Assembly: GCF_000828055.2 (NCBI RefSeq)
Contig: NZ_CP010523.2
Coordinates: 1,674,001 to 1,738,000, forward strand
DNA length: 64,000 bases
Direction of reading: 5' to 3'
Origin: Klebsiella variicola
GTDB lineage: Bacteria > Pseudomonadota > Gammaproteobacteria > Enterobacterales > Enterobacteriaceae
Both the position numbers and the translations under genes were made by a program. The stretch's first letter is position 1; each line of letters opens with the position of its first letter. This document shows positions 18,288-26,710 of the stretch, piece after piece. The notes under the pieces were generated by a model. It was not told the origin of the DNA and searched no databases. It saw only the letters and a program-made list of their open reading frames with translations.

Positions 18288-19084
18288 AATGCATCAACGC
18301 CCTGACCATCGCCGGCACCGATCCCAGCGGTGGGGCCGGTATCCAGGCCGATCTGAAAACCTTCTCCGCGCTGGGGGCCTATGGCTGCTCGGTGATCACC
18401 GCCCTGGTGGCGCAGAATACCCGCGGCGTGCAGTCGGTCTATCGCATCGAACCGGATTTTGTGGCCGCGCAGCTCGACTCGGTGTTCAGCGATGTGCGTA
18501 TCGATACCACCAAAATCGGCATGCTGGCGGAGACCGATATTGTGGAAGCCGTGGCCGAGCGGCTGGCGCGCTACCGGGTGGCCAACGTGGTGCTGGATAC
18601 CGTCATGCTGGCGAAAAGCGGCGATCCGCTGCTGTCGGCCTCGGCGGTGGAGACCCTGCGTCAACGATTGTTGCCGCAGGTGTCATTGATCACCCCGAAC
18701 CTGCCGGAAGCGGCCGCGCTACTCGATGCCCCCCATGCGCGCACCGAGCGCGAGATGCTGGAGCAGGGGCGGGCGTTGCTGGCGCTGGGCTGCGGCGCGG
18801 TATTAATGAAGGGCGGCCATCTCGACGACGCCGAAAGCCCGGACTGGCTCTTCACCCGCGAAGGGGAACAGCGGTTTACCACGCCTCGCGTGCAGACCAA
18901 AAATACCCACGGCACCGGCTGCACGCTCTCCGCCGCGCTGGCGGCGCTGCGCCCCCGTCATGCGGACTGGGCGGCCACCGTCGCCGAGGCGAAGGCCTGG
19001 CTGTCGGCGGCCCTGGCGCAGGCCGACTCTCTGGAAGTGGGCCACGGCATCGGGCCGGTGCACCATTTCCACGCCTGGTGGTAA
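18284..19084 (+). CDS. thiD: Hydroxymethylpyrimidine/phosphomethylpyrimidine kinase
   Basis: 266-residue ribokinase-fold enzyme that phosphorylates HMP and HMP-phosphate, giving the pyrimidine half of thiamin. The substrate motif [20 protein letters not shown] is at the N-terminus, and the C-terminal anion hole [15 protein letters not shown] contains the catalytic region. It is the second gene of the thiMD operon and starts inside the thiM stop. The 147-base gap to fbaB contains a UUCG hairpin, so the next gene probably has its own promoter. Confidence 0.97.
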   Translation: MKCINALTIAGTDPSGGAGIQADLKTFSALGAYGCSVITALVAQNTRGVQSVYRIEPDFVAAQLDSVFSDVRIDTTKIGMLAETDIVEAVAERLARYRVANVVLDTVMLAKSGDPLLSASAVETLRQRLLPQVSLITPNLPEAAALLDAPHARTEREMLEQGRALLALGCGAVLMKGGHLDDAESPDWLFTREGEQRFTTPRVQTKNTHGTGCTLSAALAALRPRHADWAATVAEAKAWLSAALAQADSLEVGHGIGPVHHFHAWW

Positions 19085-19199
19085 ATGGCAGCGCAACGGG
19101 ACAGCAGAATCTCCTGAAAAAATGGCCCCCCGGCTGGAAAATAGGCTAAGTCGGTACCAGGCTTAACCTGCCCAAAAAAATTGGGTTGGGATAATGCAT

Positions 19200-19215
19200 G
19201 CCGGCTTCGGCCGGC
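19200..19215 (+). promoter_or_regulatory. UUCG tetraloop hairpin in the fbaB leader
   Basis: GCCGGC-TTCG-GCCGGC forms a six-base-pair stem closed by an extra-stable C(UUCG)G tetraloop. It ends 5 bases before the GGGAGA ribosome-binding site of fbaB, so it may affect translation or mRNA stability. Confidence 0.6.
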
Positions 19216-19231
19216 CTTACGGGAGATTGCT

Positions 19232-20284
19232 ATGACTGATATTACGCAGTTGCTGGGCAAAGATGCCGAGAGCCTGTTGCAGCACCGTTGTATAACCATT
19301 CCGGCCGACCAGCTGTATCTGCCTGGGGCAGATTATGTTGATCGGGTGATGGTGGATAATAACCGACCACCGGCGGTGCTACGCAATATGCAGACCCTGT
19401 ACAATACCGGACGCCTGGGAGGAACCGGCTACCTTTCCATTCTGCCGGTTGACCAGGGCGTGGAGCACTCGGCGGGCGCCTCCTTTGCCGCCAACCCGCT
19501 GTACTTTGATCCGAAAAATATCGTCGAGCTGGCGATCGAAGCCGGCTGTAACTGCGTGGCGTCGACCTACGGCGTGCTGGCCTCGGTGTCGCGCCGCTAC
19601 GCGCATCGCATCCCTTTCCTGGTGAAGCTCAACCATAACGAAACGCTGAGCTACCCCACCGAATACGACCAGACCCTCTACGCCAGCGTTGAGCAGGCGT
19701 TCAATATGGGGGCGGTGGCCGTGGGAGCGACGATCTATTTCGGCTCGGAACAATCGCGTCGTCAGATAGAAGAGATTTCCGCCGCCTTTGAGCGGGCCCA
19801 TGAGCTGGGCCTGGTCACCGTGCTGTGGGCCTATCTGCGCAATTCGGCGTTCAAGAAAGATGGCGTCGACTATCATGTCTCCGCGGACCTGACCGGTCAG
19901 GCCAACCACCTGGCGGCCACCATCGGCGCCGATATCGTTAAGCAAAAAATGGCGGAGAATAACGGCGGCTACAAAGCGGTTAACTTCGGCTATACCGACG
20001 ACCGGGTGTACAGCAAACTGACCAGCGATAACCCCATCGATCTGGTGCGCTACCAGCTGGCCAACTGCTATATGGGCCGCGCCGGGCTGATTAACTCCGG
20101 CGGCGCGGCGGGCGGGGAGACCGACCTTGCCGACGCGGTGCGCACAGCGGTGATCAATAAACGCGCCGGCGGTATGGGGCTGATCCTTGGTCGCAAAGCG
20201 TTTAAGAAATCGATGGCTGACGGCGTGAAGCTGATCAATGCCGTGCAGGACGTCTACCTTGACGGGAAAGTGACTATCGCCTGA
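19232..20284 (+). CDS. fbaB: Class I fructose-bisphosphate aldolase (DhnA type)
   Basis: 350 residues from the ATG at 19232 ([11 protein letters not shown]), the E. coli FbaB length; an in-frame start further upstream adds 17 residues that run back through the leader hairpin. The enzyme splits fructose 1,6-bisphosphate into two triose phosphates by a Schiff base and is mainly used during gluconeogenesis in E. coli. Family segments include [26 protein letters not shown] and [18 protein letters not shown], which contains the conserved lysines. No Cra site was recognised in the leader. Confidence 0.97.
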   Translation: MTDITQLLGKDAESLLQHRCITIPADQLYLPGADYVDRVMVDNNRPPAVLRNMQTLYNTGRLGGTGYLSILPVDQGVEHSAGASFAANPLYFDPKNIVELAIEAGCNCVASTYGVLASVSRRYAHRIPFLVKLNHNETLSYPTEYDQTLYASVEQAFNMGAVAVGATIYFGSEQSRRQIEEISAAFERAHELGLVTVLWAYLRNSAFKKDGVDYHVSADLTGQANHLAATIGADIVKQKMAENNGGYKAVNFGYTDDRVYSKLTSDNPIDLVRYQLANCYMGRAGLINSGGAAGGETDLADAVRTAVINKRAGGMGLILGRKAFKKSMADGVKLINAVQDVYLDGKVTIA

Positions 20285-20306
20285 TAAGCACGAGTATCGT
20301 TGGGAT

Positions 20307-20332
20307 CCCCGGTGGCGCGACGCGCACCGGGG
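20307..20332 (+). terminator. Hairpin downstream of fbaB
   Basis: CCCCGGTG (20307-20314) pairs with CACCGGGG (20325-20332), and the intervening GCG/CGC can extend the stem. A short TTACCGTT follows in place of a full T tract. It lies between the convergent ends of fbaB and the SorC-type gene. Confidence 0.5.
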
Positions 20333-20365
20333 TTACCGTTGTGTATGCGCCTTCAGGCCGCGCCG

Positions 20366-21307
20366 TTACCGCGTCAGCAGCCAGCGGGCGGTATGTTCAT
20401 CGGTCACCAGACCATTGATCCAGCCGCCTTTAAGGGCCGCCAGGATCGCCGGTCGTTTGTATTCTCCACAGGCCGCGGCAATACGCGGGCAGTGGTTCTG
20501 ACGGATATCATAGCTGGTGATCATGCGGTTGATCTCGCTGTCTACCACGTGGCCTTCCGCATCGATAAACCGTCCGAGGATCTCTCCGATGCCGCCGCGC
20601 GCGGTCAGCTCATCCATTTGCGCCTGATTGATAAACCCGTCTTTAAAGATCGGACTTTGCGTGCCCAGGGGACCAATGCCGACAAAAATCACGTCCGCCT
20701 CTTGTGCGACGCCGGAGACGCTGCGGAATAAGCGGTTGGTGCACCACATCTCATGCTCCTCCGCGCTCTGGGCGTAGCGCGGCGCCGGCCACTGATAGTA
20801 CTTGGCCTTAATTTTGCGGGTCAGCAGCAGGGGCACGTCATCGTAATAATTGCACTGCCCGTCGGCGTTCATGGCGCTGATCAGCGCCACGCAGCGGGTA
20901 TTCAGGCTGTCAAAATCGATGCGCTGCAGCGCTTTTTTCAGGGTCAGGCCCGAGCCCAGGCCGATGATTTTCTCCTTATCATCCTGCAGATAGCGAGCCA
21001 TCAGCTGATAGCAGCCAAACGACACGCTGTCGAGGGTGCTTTCTTCGCTAAAGGCGGGGACCACATTGCACTCGATCAATCGATACTTTTCCTGCAGCAA
21101 CTGCGCATAATCGAGGCAGTTTGCTACCGGATGGTGCAAATTAATCGACACTATCCCTTCTTCTTTCGCGGCGGCGATCAGCCGTTGCACCACCGGTCTG
21201 GAGGTGCCCAGCTGGCTGGCAATCTCGCTCTGATTCTGACCGGCGATGTAGTACATCCATGCGGCACGCACCTTCTGATCCAACCGGATATCGTCTTCTT
21301 TACTCAT
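20366..21307 (-). CDS. SorC/DeoR-type regulator, likely repressor of the D-arabinitol operon
   Basis: 313-residue sugar-sensing regulator. The N-terminal helix-turn-helix (YYIAGQNQSEIASQLGTSRPVVQRLIAAAKEEGIV) is followed by the SorC effector domain, which shares the fold of glucosamine-6-phosphate deaminases (GLGSGLTLKKALQRI, ADVIFVGIGPLG). The ATG at 21307 follows AGGGCGGGAAACC and was preferred over an ATG 12 codons upstream. Divergence from dalD marks it as the probable D-arabinitol-responsive regulator (a DalR equivalent). In the Klebsiella dal system D-arabinitol itself is the known inducer, whereas many SorC proteins bind phosphorylated sugars. Confidence 0.88.
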   Translation of the reverse strand: MSKEDDIRLDQKVRAAWMYYIAGQNQSEIASQLGTSRPVVQRLIAAAKEEGIVSINLHHPVANCLDYAQLLQEKYRLIECNVVPAFSEESTLDSVSFGCYQLMARYLQDDKEKIIGLGSGLTLKKALQRIDFDSLNTRCVALISAMNADGQCNYYDDVPLLLTRKIKAKYYQWPAPRYAQSAEEHEMWCTNRLFRSVSGVAQEADVIFVGIGPLGTQSPIFKDGFINQAQMDELTARGGIGEILGRFIDAEGHVVDSEINRMITSYDIRQNHCPRIAAACGEYKRPAILAALKGGWINGLVTDEHTARWLLTR

Positions 21308-21407
21308 GGTTTCCCGCCCTAAGTTGCTGACCAGGGCTCGCAATTGGCCCGGCGAATACCCGCATTCTCGCCGTGGTTGGCATAACTGGCAAGCTTTTGC
21401 TCTTGTC

Positions 21408-21478
21408 TGGTCATTTGTAATTTAATTGGGTAATTGTTCTTTTGTGATCCGTGGCTCTTATTTTGGTCAAATGATCAA
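21408..21478 (+). promoter_or_regulatory. Candidate dal operators: TGGTCA repeats and a 16-bp palindrome
   Basis: TGGTCATTTG (from 21408) and TGGTCAAATG (from 21464) are near-identical sites 56 bases apart. The second is part of an imperfect palindrome, TTGGTCA-AA-TGATCAA (21463-21478), 35 bases upstream of dalD. The inverse, TGACCA, also occurs at 21328. Paired sites of this kind suit a tetrameric SorC-type regulator. A Crp-like half site TGTGA lies at 21443. Confidence 0.45.
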
Positions 21479-21513
21479 TTACAGTGGCGCCATCAACTCA
21501 AGGAGAACAGAAC

Positions 21514-22881
21514 ATGAACAATCAATTCACATGGCTTCATATCGGTCTGGGTTCTTTTCATCGCGCGCATCAGGCGTGGTATCTGCATCGTCTGATAGCG
21601 TCCGGGGATAAGCGCTGGCACATCGCGGCAGGAAATATTCGTAACGACGCCGAGCAGGTGGTGCAGGCGCTGGCGGCGCAGGGAGGACGTTACGTCCTGG
21701 AGACCGTCAGCCCGGAAGGGGAGCGCGAATATGAAGAAATTACTTCTATCCAGAAATTGCTGCCGTGGCAGGCCGGGCTGCAGCCGCTGATTAACGAAGG
21801 GGCGAACCCGCAGACCAAAGTTATCGCCTTTACTGTGACGGAAGGGGGGTACTACCTGAACACCCGCCATCAGCTGGAAACCAGTAACCCCGATCTGCAG
21901 GCCGACCTGCAAGGCGAGTGCAAAACCATTTATGGCACCCTCGCGCGGATCCTGGAGAAGCGCATGGCCGACGACGCCGGGCCGCTGACCCTGCTCAACT
22001 GCGACAACGTGCGCCACAACGGCGAGCGTTTCCACGACGGCATGGTCGAGTTCCTGCAGCTCACCGGCAAACAGGCGGTGATTGACTGGATGGCGGCCAA
22101 TACCACCTGTCCGAACACCATGGTGGACCGCATCACCCCGCGTCCGGCGGCCGATCTGCCGGCCCGTATCAAAGCGCAAACCGGGATTGATGACAAAGCG
22201 CCGGTGATGGGGGAGACCTTTATCCAGTGGGTGGTGGAGAACCACTTCCGTGATGCCCGCCCGAACCTGGAAGCGGTCGGCGTGGAGATGGTCGAGTCGG
22301 TCATCCCGTATGAAGAGGCGAAAATCCGCATTCTGAACGCGTCGCACAGCTGCATTGCCTGGGCGGGAACCTTAATTGGCCAGCAGTATATTCATGAAAG
22401 CACGCTGACCGATGCTATCTACGCCATTGCCGACCGCTACGTCACGGAGGATGTCATTCCCTGCCTCGGCGATAACGGCATTGATCTGCCCACCTACCGG
22501 GATGTGGTGCTTAAGCGCTTTACCAACCCCTATATCCAGGACACCAACCAGCGCGTCGCCGCCGACGGCTTCTCGAAAATTCCGGCGATGATCGCCCCCA
22601 CGCTGCAGGAGTGCTATCAGCGCGGCGTCCGCCCTGAGGCGACCGCCATGCTGCCGGCGCTGTTCTTCGTCTTTATGGAGCAGTGGCATAAGGGAACGCT
22701 GCCCTATCAGTACCAGGACGGCATCCTGGATGCGCAGGCGGTGCATGAGATGTATGAGGCTCAGGATCCGGTGGCTGTCTATGCCCGCGATAAAGCCCTG
22801 TTTGGTGACCTCGCCAACAACGCGGATTTTCTGGCGCTGATGCGCGAGAAAGTCGCCGCCGTTTACACGCTGATTAAATAA
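21514..22881 (+). CDS. dalD: D-arabinitol 4-dehydrogenase
   Basis: 455-residue long-chain polyol dehydrogenase that oxidises D-arabinitol to D-xylulose with NAD+. The Rossmann part starts at the N-terminus ([15 protein letters not shown]). The C-terminal mannitol-dehydrogenase domain carries the catalytic lysine and its partners in [17 protein letters not shown]. Length and sequence correspond to the Klebsiella DalD protein. The ATG at 21514 follows AAGGAGAACAGAAC. It is first in the dal operon, with dalK 9 bases after its stop. Confidence 0.96.
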   Translation: MNNQFTWLHIGLGSFHRAHQAWYLHRLIASGDKRWHIAAGNIRNDAEQVVQALAAQGGRYVLETVSPEGEREYEEITSIQKLLPWQAGLQPLINEGANPQTKVIAFTVTEGGYYLNTRHQLETSNPDLQADLQGECKTIYGTLARILEKRMADDAGPLTLLNCDNVRHNGERFHDGMVEFLQLTGKQAVIDWMAANTTCPNTMVDRITPRPAADLPARIKAQTGIDDKAPVMGETFIQWVVENHFRDARPNLEAVGVEMVESVIPYEEAKIRILNASHSCIAWAGTLIGQQYIHESTLTDAIYAIADRYVTEDVIPCLGDNGIDLPTYRDVVLKRFTNPYIQDTNQRVAADGFSKIPAMIAPTLQECYQRGVRPEATAMLPALFFVFMEQWHKGTLPYQYQDGILDAQAVHEMYEAQDPVAVYARDKALFGDLANNADFLALMREKVAAVYTLIK

Positions 22882-22890
22882 GAGGTGGCT

Positions 22891-24354
22891 ATGTATCTGG
22901 GTATCGATCTCGGCACATCGGAAGTCAAAGCGCTGGTCATTGATGAGAACTATGAGGTTATCGCCAGCCATAGCGCGCCGCTGAGCATTCAGCGGCCCCA
23001 TCCGCACTGGTCAGAACAAGCGCCGGAGCTATGGTGGGAGGCGACGGAGTACCTGATGAGCACGCTACGGGAAAAATGCGCGCAGCACTGGCCGGCCATC
23101 AAGGCGATTGGCCTCTCCGGACAGATGCACGGCGCGGTGTTGCTGGATGAAGAGGGGGAGACGATCCGTCCGGCCATTCTGTGGAACGACACCCGCTGCG
23201 CCGCAGAGTGCGCCGAGCTGGAGGCGATGGCGCCGGAGCTGCATCAGGTGGCGGGCAACCTGGCGATGCCGGGCTTTACCGCGCCGAAGCTGCTGTGGGT
23301 GCGCCGTCATGAGCCGCAACACTTTCAGCGCACCGCAACGGTGCTGCTGCCGAAGGATTATCTGCGCTATCGGATGACCGGGAAGAAAGTCTCCGACATG
23401 TCGGACGCCGCCGGGACGCTGTGGCTGGACGTGGCGAAGCGCGACTGGTCCGACGCTCTGCTGGACAAGTGCGGCCTGTCGCGCAGCCACATGCCGACAC
23501 TGGTCGAAGGCTGCGAGGTTTCCGCCACCCTTGATCCGCAGGTGGCGGCGCGCTGGGGGCTGAACGCCTCGGTGGTGGTGGCCGGGGGCGGGGGGGATAA
23601 CGCGGTTAGCGCCATTGGCGTCGGCGCGGTCTCGCCGGGGGATGCGTTTATTTCGCTCGGCACCTCCGGGGTGCTGTTTGTGGTGACCGACGCCTATCGT
23701 CCGGCGCCGCAGTCGGCGGTACATGCGTTTTGTCACGTGCTGCCGAACCTGTGGCACCAGATGAGCGTCATGCTGAGCGCCGCCAGCTGTTTGCAGTGGT
23801 TCTGCCGCCTGACCGGCACCACGGAGGTGGCGCTGCTGGCGGAAATTGCCGAGCTCAGCGAGGAGGAGAAAGCCCACGCCCCGTTCTTCCTGCCCTATCT
23901 CTCCGGCGAACGTACCCCGCATAACGATCCTGACGCGCGCGGCATGTTCTGGGGCATGACCCACGCCAGCCTGCGCGCCCAGCTTGGCTACGCGGTGCTG
24001 GAAGGGGTGAGCTTCGGTATCAACGACGGCCTGCAGGCGTTGAAAGAGAGCGGTACGCCCATCGCGCAGTGCTCGCTGGTGGGCGGCGGCGCCCGCAGTC
24101 CTTTCTGGGCCCAGCTGCTGGCCGACATTCTCGCTATGCCGGTGGTGACCCATAAAGGGGGAGAGACCGGCGGCGCGCTGGGCGCGGCGCGGCTGGCCTG
24201 CCTGGCGGCGGGCAAACCGATTGCCGCGGTGTGTGAAAAACCGGAAGTCTGGCAGACCTGGCGTGCGGATCCCGTTCGCCACCACACCCTGATGCAACGC
24301 TACGCGCAGTTTAAAGACCTGTATTTAAACGACCTGAATTATCGGCAGCACTGA
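22891..24354 (+). CDS. dalK: D-xylulokinase of the D-arabinitol operon
   Basis: 487-residue FGGY-family kinase that phosphorylates D-xylulose to D-xylulose 5-phosphate, the entry to the pentose phosphate pathway. The N-terminal phosphate loop is GIDLGTSEVKALVID; the segments GLSGQMHGAVLLD and ISLGTSGVLFV are typical, and LVGGGARSPFWAQLLADIL is the C-terminal adenosine motif. The start is the ATG at 22891 after AAGAGGTGG; the GTG two codons upstream overlaps the ribosome-binding site. It is the second gene of the operon. Confidence 0.95.
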   Translation: MYLGIDLGTSEVKALVIDENYEVIASHSAPLSIQRPHPHWSEQAPELWWEATEYLMSTLREKCAQHWPAIKAIGLSGQMHGAVLLDEEGETIRPAILWNDTRCAAECAELEAMAPELHQVAGNLAMPGFTAPKLLWVRRHEPQHFQRTATVLLPKDYLRYRMTGKKVSDMSDAAGTLWLDVAKRDWSDALLDKCGLSRSHMPTLVEGCEVSATLDPQVAARWGLNASVVVAGGGGDNAVSAIGVGAVSPGDAFISLGTSGVLFVVTDAYRPAPQSAVHAFCHVLPNLWHQMSVMLSAASCLQWFCRLTGTTEVALLAEIAELSEEEKAHAPFFLPYLSGERTPHNDPDARGMFWGMTHASLRAQLGYAVLEGVSFGINDGLQALKESGTPIAQCSLVGGGARSPFWAQLLADILAMPVVTHKGGETGGALGAARLACLAAGKPIAAVCEKPEVWQTWRADPVRHHTLMQRYAQFKDLYLNDLNYRQH

Positions 24355-24368
24355 TTTTCATCATAACA

Positions 24369-24396
24369 GCCGCTTCGTTGCACATCGCGGAGCGGC
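24369..24396 (+). promoter_or_regulatory. Intercistronic hairpin dalK-dalT
   Basis: GCCGCT (24369-24374) and AGCGGC (24391-24396) form a stem in the 70-base gap between dalK and dalT. No T tract follows, so mRNA stability or attenuation is more likely than full termination. Confidence 0.4.
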
Positions 24397-24424
24397 CACC
24401 CTGTACCCTGAAAACGAGGTCATT

Positions 24425-25702
24425 ATGTCTATCAATAATAAACAGTGGCTCGGTTTACCCCTGAACCTGCTCTGGGGATACATCGCCATTGCCGTATTTA
24501 TGACCGGCGACGGTTTTGAATTAGCCTTTCTGTCGCACTATATCAAAGCGCTCGGCTTCTCTCCGGCGGAGGCCTCCTTTGCCTTTACCCTCTACGGCCT
24601 GGCCGCCGCGCTATCGGCGTGGATTTCCGGCGTGGTGGCGGAAATTATCACCCCGCTGAAAACGATGATGATTGGCTTCGTGCTGTGGTGCGTGTTCCAC
24701 GTGCTGTTCCTCGTTTTCGGCCTCGGTCACGCCAACTATGCGCTGATCCTGATTTTCTACGGCATCCGCGGCTTCGCCTATCCGCTGTTCCTCTACTCGT
24801 TTATCGTGGCGATTGTCCATAACGTCAAAAGCGACAATGCCAGCTCGGCCATCGGTTGGTTCTGGGCGGTCTATTCCATCGGCATCGGCGTGTTCGGCAG
24901 TTATATTCCGAGCTTCACCATTCCGCACATTGGCGAACTGGGGACTTTATGGCTGGCGCTGGCCTTCTGCGTCACCGGGGGCGTGATTGCCCTGGCTTCC
25001 CTGCGCCATATTCAAACGCCGCAGCATATGCAGAATCTCACCACTCGCCAGAAATTTTCCGAGCTGGGACGCGCCGCGACGCTGCTCTATACCAACCGCA
25101 ATATTCTGCTGTCGAGCATGGTCAGGATTATCAATACCCTCTCGCTGTTCGGTTTTGCGGTCATTATGCCGATGATGTTTGTCGATGAGCTGGGCTTCAC
25201 CACTTCAGAATGGCTCCAGGTATGGGCAGTCTTCTTCTTCACCACCATTTTCTCTAACGTGCTGTGGGGGATCCTGGGGGAAAAACTGGGCTGGATGAAG
25301 GTGGTGCGCTGGTTCGGCTGCATCGGGATGGCGCTCTCCAGCCTGGCGTTTTACTACATCCCTCAGCACTTTGGCCATAGCTTTGCGATGGCGCTGATCC
25401 CCGCCATCGCCCTCGGGATCTTTGTCGCCGCCTTCGTGCCGCTGGCCGCTGTGTTCCCGGCGCTGGAGCCGAAGCACAAAGGCGCGGCGATTTCGGTCTA
25501 TAACCTGTCGGCGGGGATGTCGAACTTTCTCGCGCCGGCGATTGCCGTGGTGTTGCTGCCGTTCTTCAGCACCATCGGGGTGGTGATCGCCTACACCGCA
25601 TTGTACGTGGTGGCCTTTTTCCTCTGCGCCTTTATCCGCGTGGAGCAGCCGGGGTTCTCCCACAAGGAAACAACCGCCCGCGAGCAGGTTGAATTCTCTT
25701 AG
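24425..25702 (+). CDS. dalT: D-arabinitol:proton symporter
   Basis: 425-residue major facilitator superfamily transporter with about 12 membrane segments. The N-terminus MSINNKQWLGLPLNLLWGYIAIAVFMTGDG and overall length correspond to the Klebsiella D-arabinitol transporter DalT, which is closely related to the ribitol transporter RbtT. The ATG at 24425 follows AACGAGGTCATT. It is the third gene of the dal operon and is followed by a perfect 10-bp stem-loop before the HAD phosphatase gene. Confidence 0.94.
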   Translation: MSINNKQWLGLPLNLLWGYIAIAVFMTGDGFELAFLSHYIKALGFSPAEASFAFTLYGLAAALSAWISGVVAEIITPLKTMMIGFVLWCVFHVLFLVFGLGHANYALILIFYGIRGFAYPLFLYSFIVAIVHNVKSDNASSAIGWFWAVYSIGIGVFGSYIPSFTIPHIGELGTLWLALAFCVTGGVIALASLRHIQTPQHMQNLTTRQKFSELGRAATLLYTNRNILLSSMVRIINTLSLFGFAVIMPMMFVDELGFTTSEWLQVWAVFFFTTIFSNVLWGILGEKLGWMKVVRWFGCIGMALSSLAFYYIPQHFGHSFAMALIPAIALGIFVAAFVPLAAVFPALEPKHKGAAISVYNLSAGMSNFLAPAIAVVLLPFFSTIGVVIAYTALYVVAFFLCAFIRVEQPGFSHKETTAREQVEFS

Positions 25703-25709
25703 GTGATGC

Positions 25710-25734
25710 GGCTGGCATGAAGCGCATGCCAGCC
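25710..25734 (+). terminator. Perfect hairpin between dalT and the HAD gene
   Basis: GGCTGGCATG-AAGCG-CATGCCAGCC is a perfect 10-bp stem with a 5-base loop, starting 7 bases after the dalT stop and followed by TTAAT. It ends only 16 bases before the next start codon, so it probably reduces rather than blocks readthrough. Confidence 0.65.
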
Positions 25735-25750
25735 TTAATGAGGTGAACGA

Positions 25751-26413
25751 ATGAGTATGCAGGCGGTTATTTTTGACATGGATGGCGTGATTATTGATTC
25801 CGAGGCGCTGTGGCGCCAGGCGCAGATTGACGCCCTCGCGCAGTGGGGGGCAACGGCGAGCGTGGATGAGTGTGAAACCCTCACCAAAGGCAAACGCCTC
25901 GACGAAATCGCCGGCACCTGGTGCCGCTATTTTCAGCTTGATCTCGACCCGCAGCGGCTTGAAGCCGCGATATTGCAGCGTATTACCGGCTTGATCGCCA
26001 CCGAAGGCAAGCCGATGCACGGCGTGCATGAGGCGTTACGCTATTTTCGCGAGGCGGGCTATCAAATTGCGCTCGCCACGTCATCATCCCGCCAGGTTAT
26101 TGCCGCTGTGCTGAACAAGCTCTCGCTCTGGCACTTTTTCGACGTGGTTTGCAGCGCGGATGATGAACCACGCGGCAAACCGCACCCGGCGGTGTACCTG
26201 ACGACGCTGCGCAAGCTCAATCTCAACGCCAGCCAGTGCCTGGTGATTGAAGACAGTTACAACGGTTTTTGCGCGGCTCAGGCCGCTGGCATTCCAACGG
26301 TGGTTGTCGCCGAAGATAGCCGACAGGGGCGCTATCAGGCCGCTGTCGGCCGCTATCAAACTTTACCTGAACTGCTGGAAGCGCTTAACGCCGAGCCAGC
26401 GACGGTCGCATAA
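25751..26413 (+). CDS. HAD-superfamily sugar-phosphate phosphatase, distal gene of dal operon
   Basis: 220-residue haloacid-dehalogenase hydrolase of the HxpB/YniC type. Motif I is FDMDGVIIDSE near the N-terminus (two aspartates), motif II is ATSSS, motif III is the lysine in RGKPHPAVY, and motif IV is IEDSYNGF. The C1-cap helical insert lies between motifs I and II. It follows dalT after a hairpin with only a 48-base gap and is closed by a terminator, so it belongs to the dal transcription unit. A role in removing misphosphorylated polyols made by the kinase is a reasonable inference, not proven. Confidence 0.88.
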   Translation: MSMQAVIFDMDGVIIDSEALWRQAQIDALAQWGATASVDECETLTKGKRLDEIAGTWCRYFQLDLDPQRLEAAILQRITGLIATEGKPMHGVHEALRYFREAGYQIALATSSSRQVIAAVLNKLSLWHFFDVVCSADDEPRGKPHPAVYLTTLRKLNLNASQCLVIEDSYNGFCAAQAAGIPTVVVAEDSRQGRYQAAVGRYQTLPELLEALNAEPATVA

Positions 26414-26423
26414 CTTACGCTTT

Positions 26424-26491
26424 CGTGAGCGCAGAAAATTCCGGGATGTACACGGTCGGTCACTCTCTTTTCTGCGCTCACGCCCTTTTTT
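26424..26491 (+). terminator. Terminator of the dal operon, 15-bp arms
   Basis: CGTGAGCGCAGAAAA (26424-26438) and TTTTCTGCGCTCACG (26468-26482) are perfect 15-bp arms separated by 29 bases and followed by CCC and six T residues. The unusually long loop may fold further. It separates the dal operon from the enolase/ABC operon. Confidence 0.75.
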
Positions 26492-26627
26492 CTCCATGCC
26501 GATCCGCCTCACATTTCGCTCATCTTTTGTGAAAACAGTCACGTCTTGTTGTGCCAATGCCCAAATTTATGGCCTTGCTTAGCGGTGTTTGTCCGAGGCA
26601 CTGCTACGTAATTGTGCTTAGATTATA

Positions 26628-26648
26628 TATTGAAACATATTTTCAATA
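26628..26648. promoter_or_regulatory. Candidate operator of the enolase/ABC operon
   Basis: TATTGAAA-CATAT-TTTCAATA is a perfect inverted repeat with 8-bp arms in AT-rich sequence, 62 bases upstream of the enolase-superfamily gene. The TGAAA..TTTCA core is the style of RpiR- and GntR-family operators. No regulator gene adjoins this operon. Confidence 0.5.
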
Positions 26649-26710
26649 ATGTGAAACCGCTTTGCCGATTTACCTCTGTCGATCGGATTTGGCCGTGATA
26701 AGGATTGAGC

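Noticed and set aside
21443-21464. Full Crp site in the dal promoter
   Set aside because: Only the left half TGTGA fits; the right half is poor (gctct).
23065-24297. 410-codon open frame on the minus strand opposite dalK
   Set aside because: Shadow of the kinase gene; composition is rich in Arg, His and Gln without any motif.
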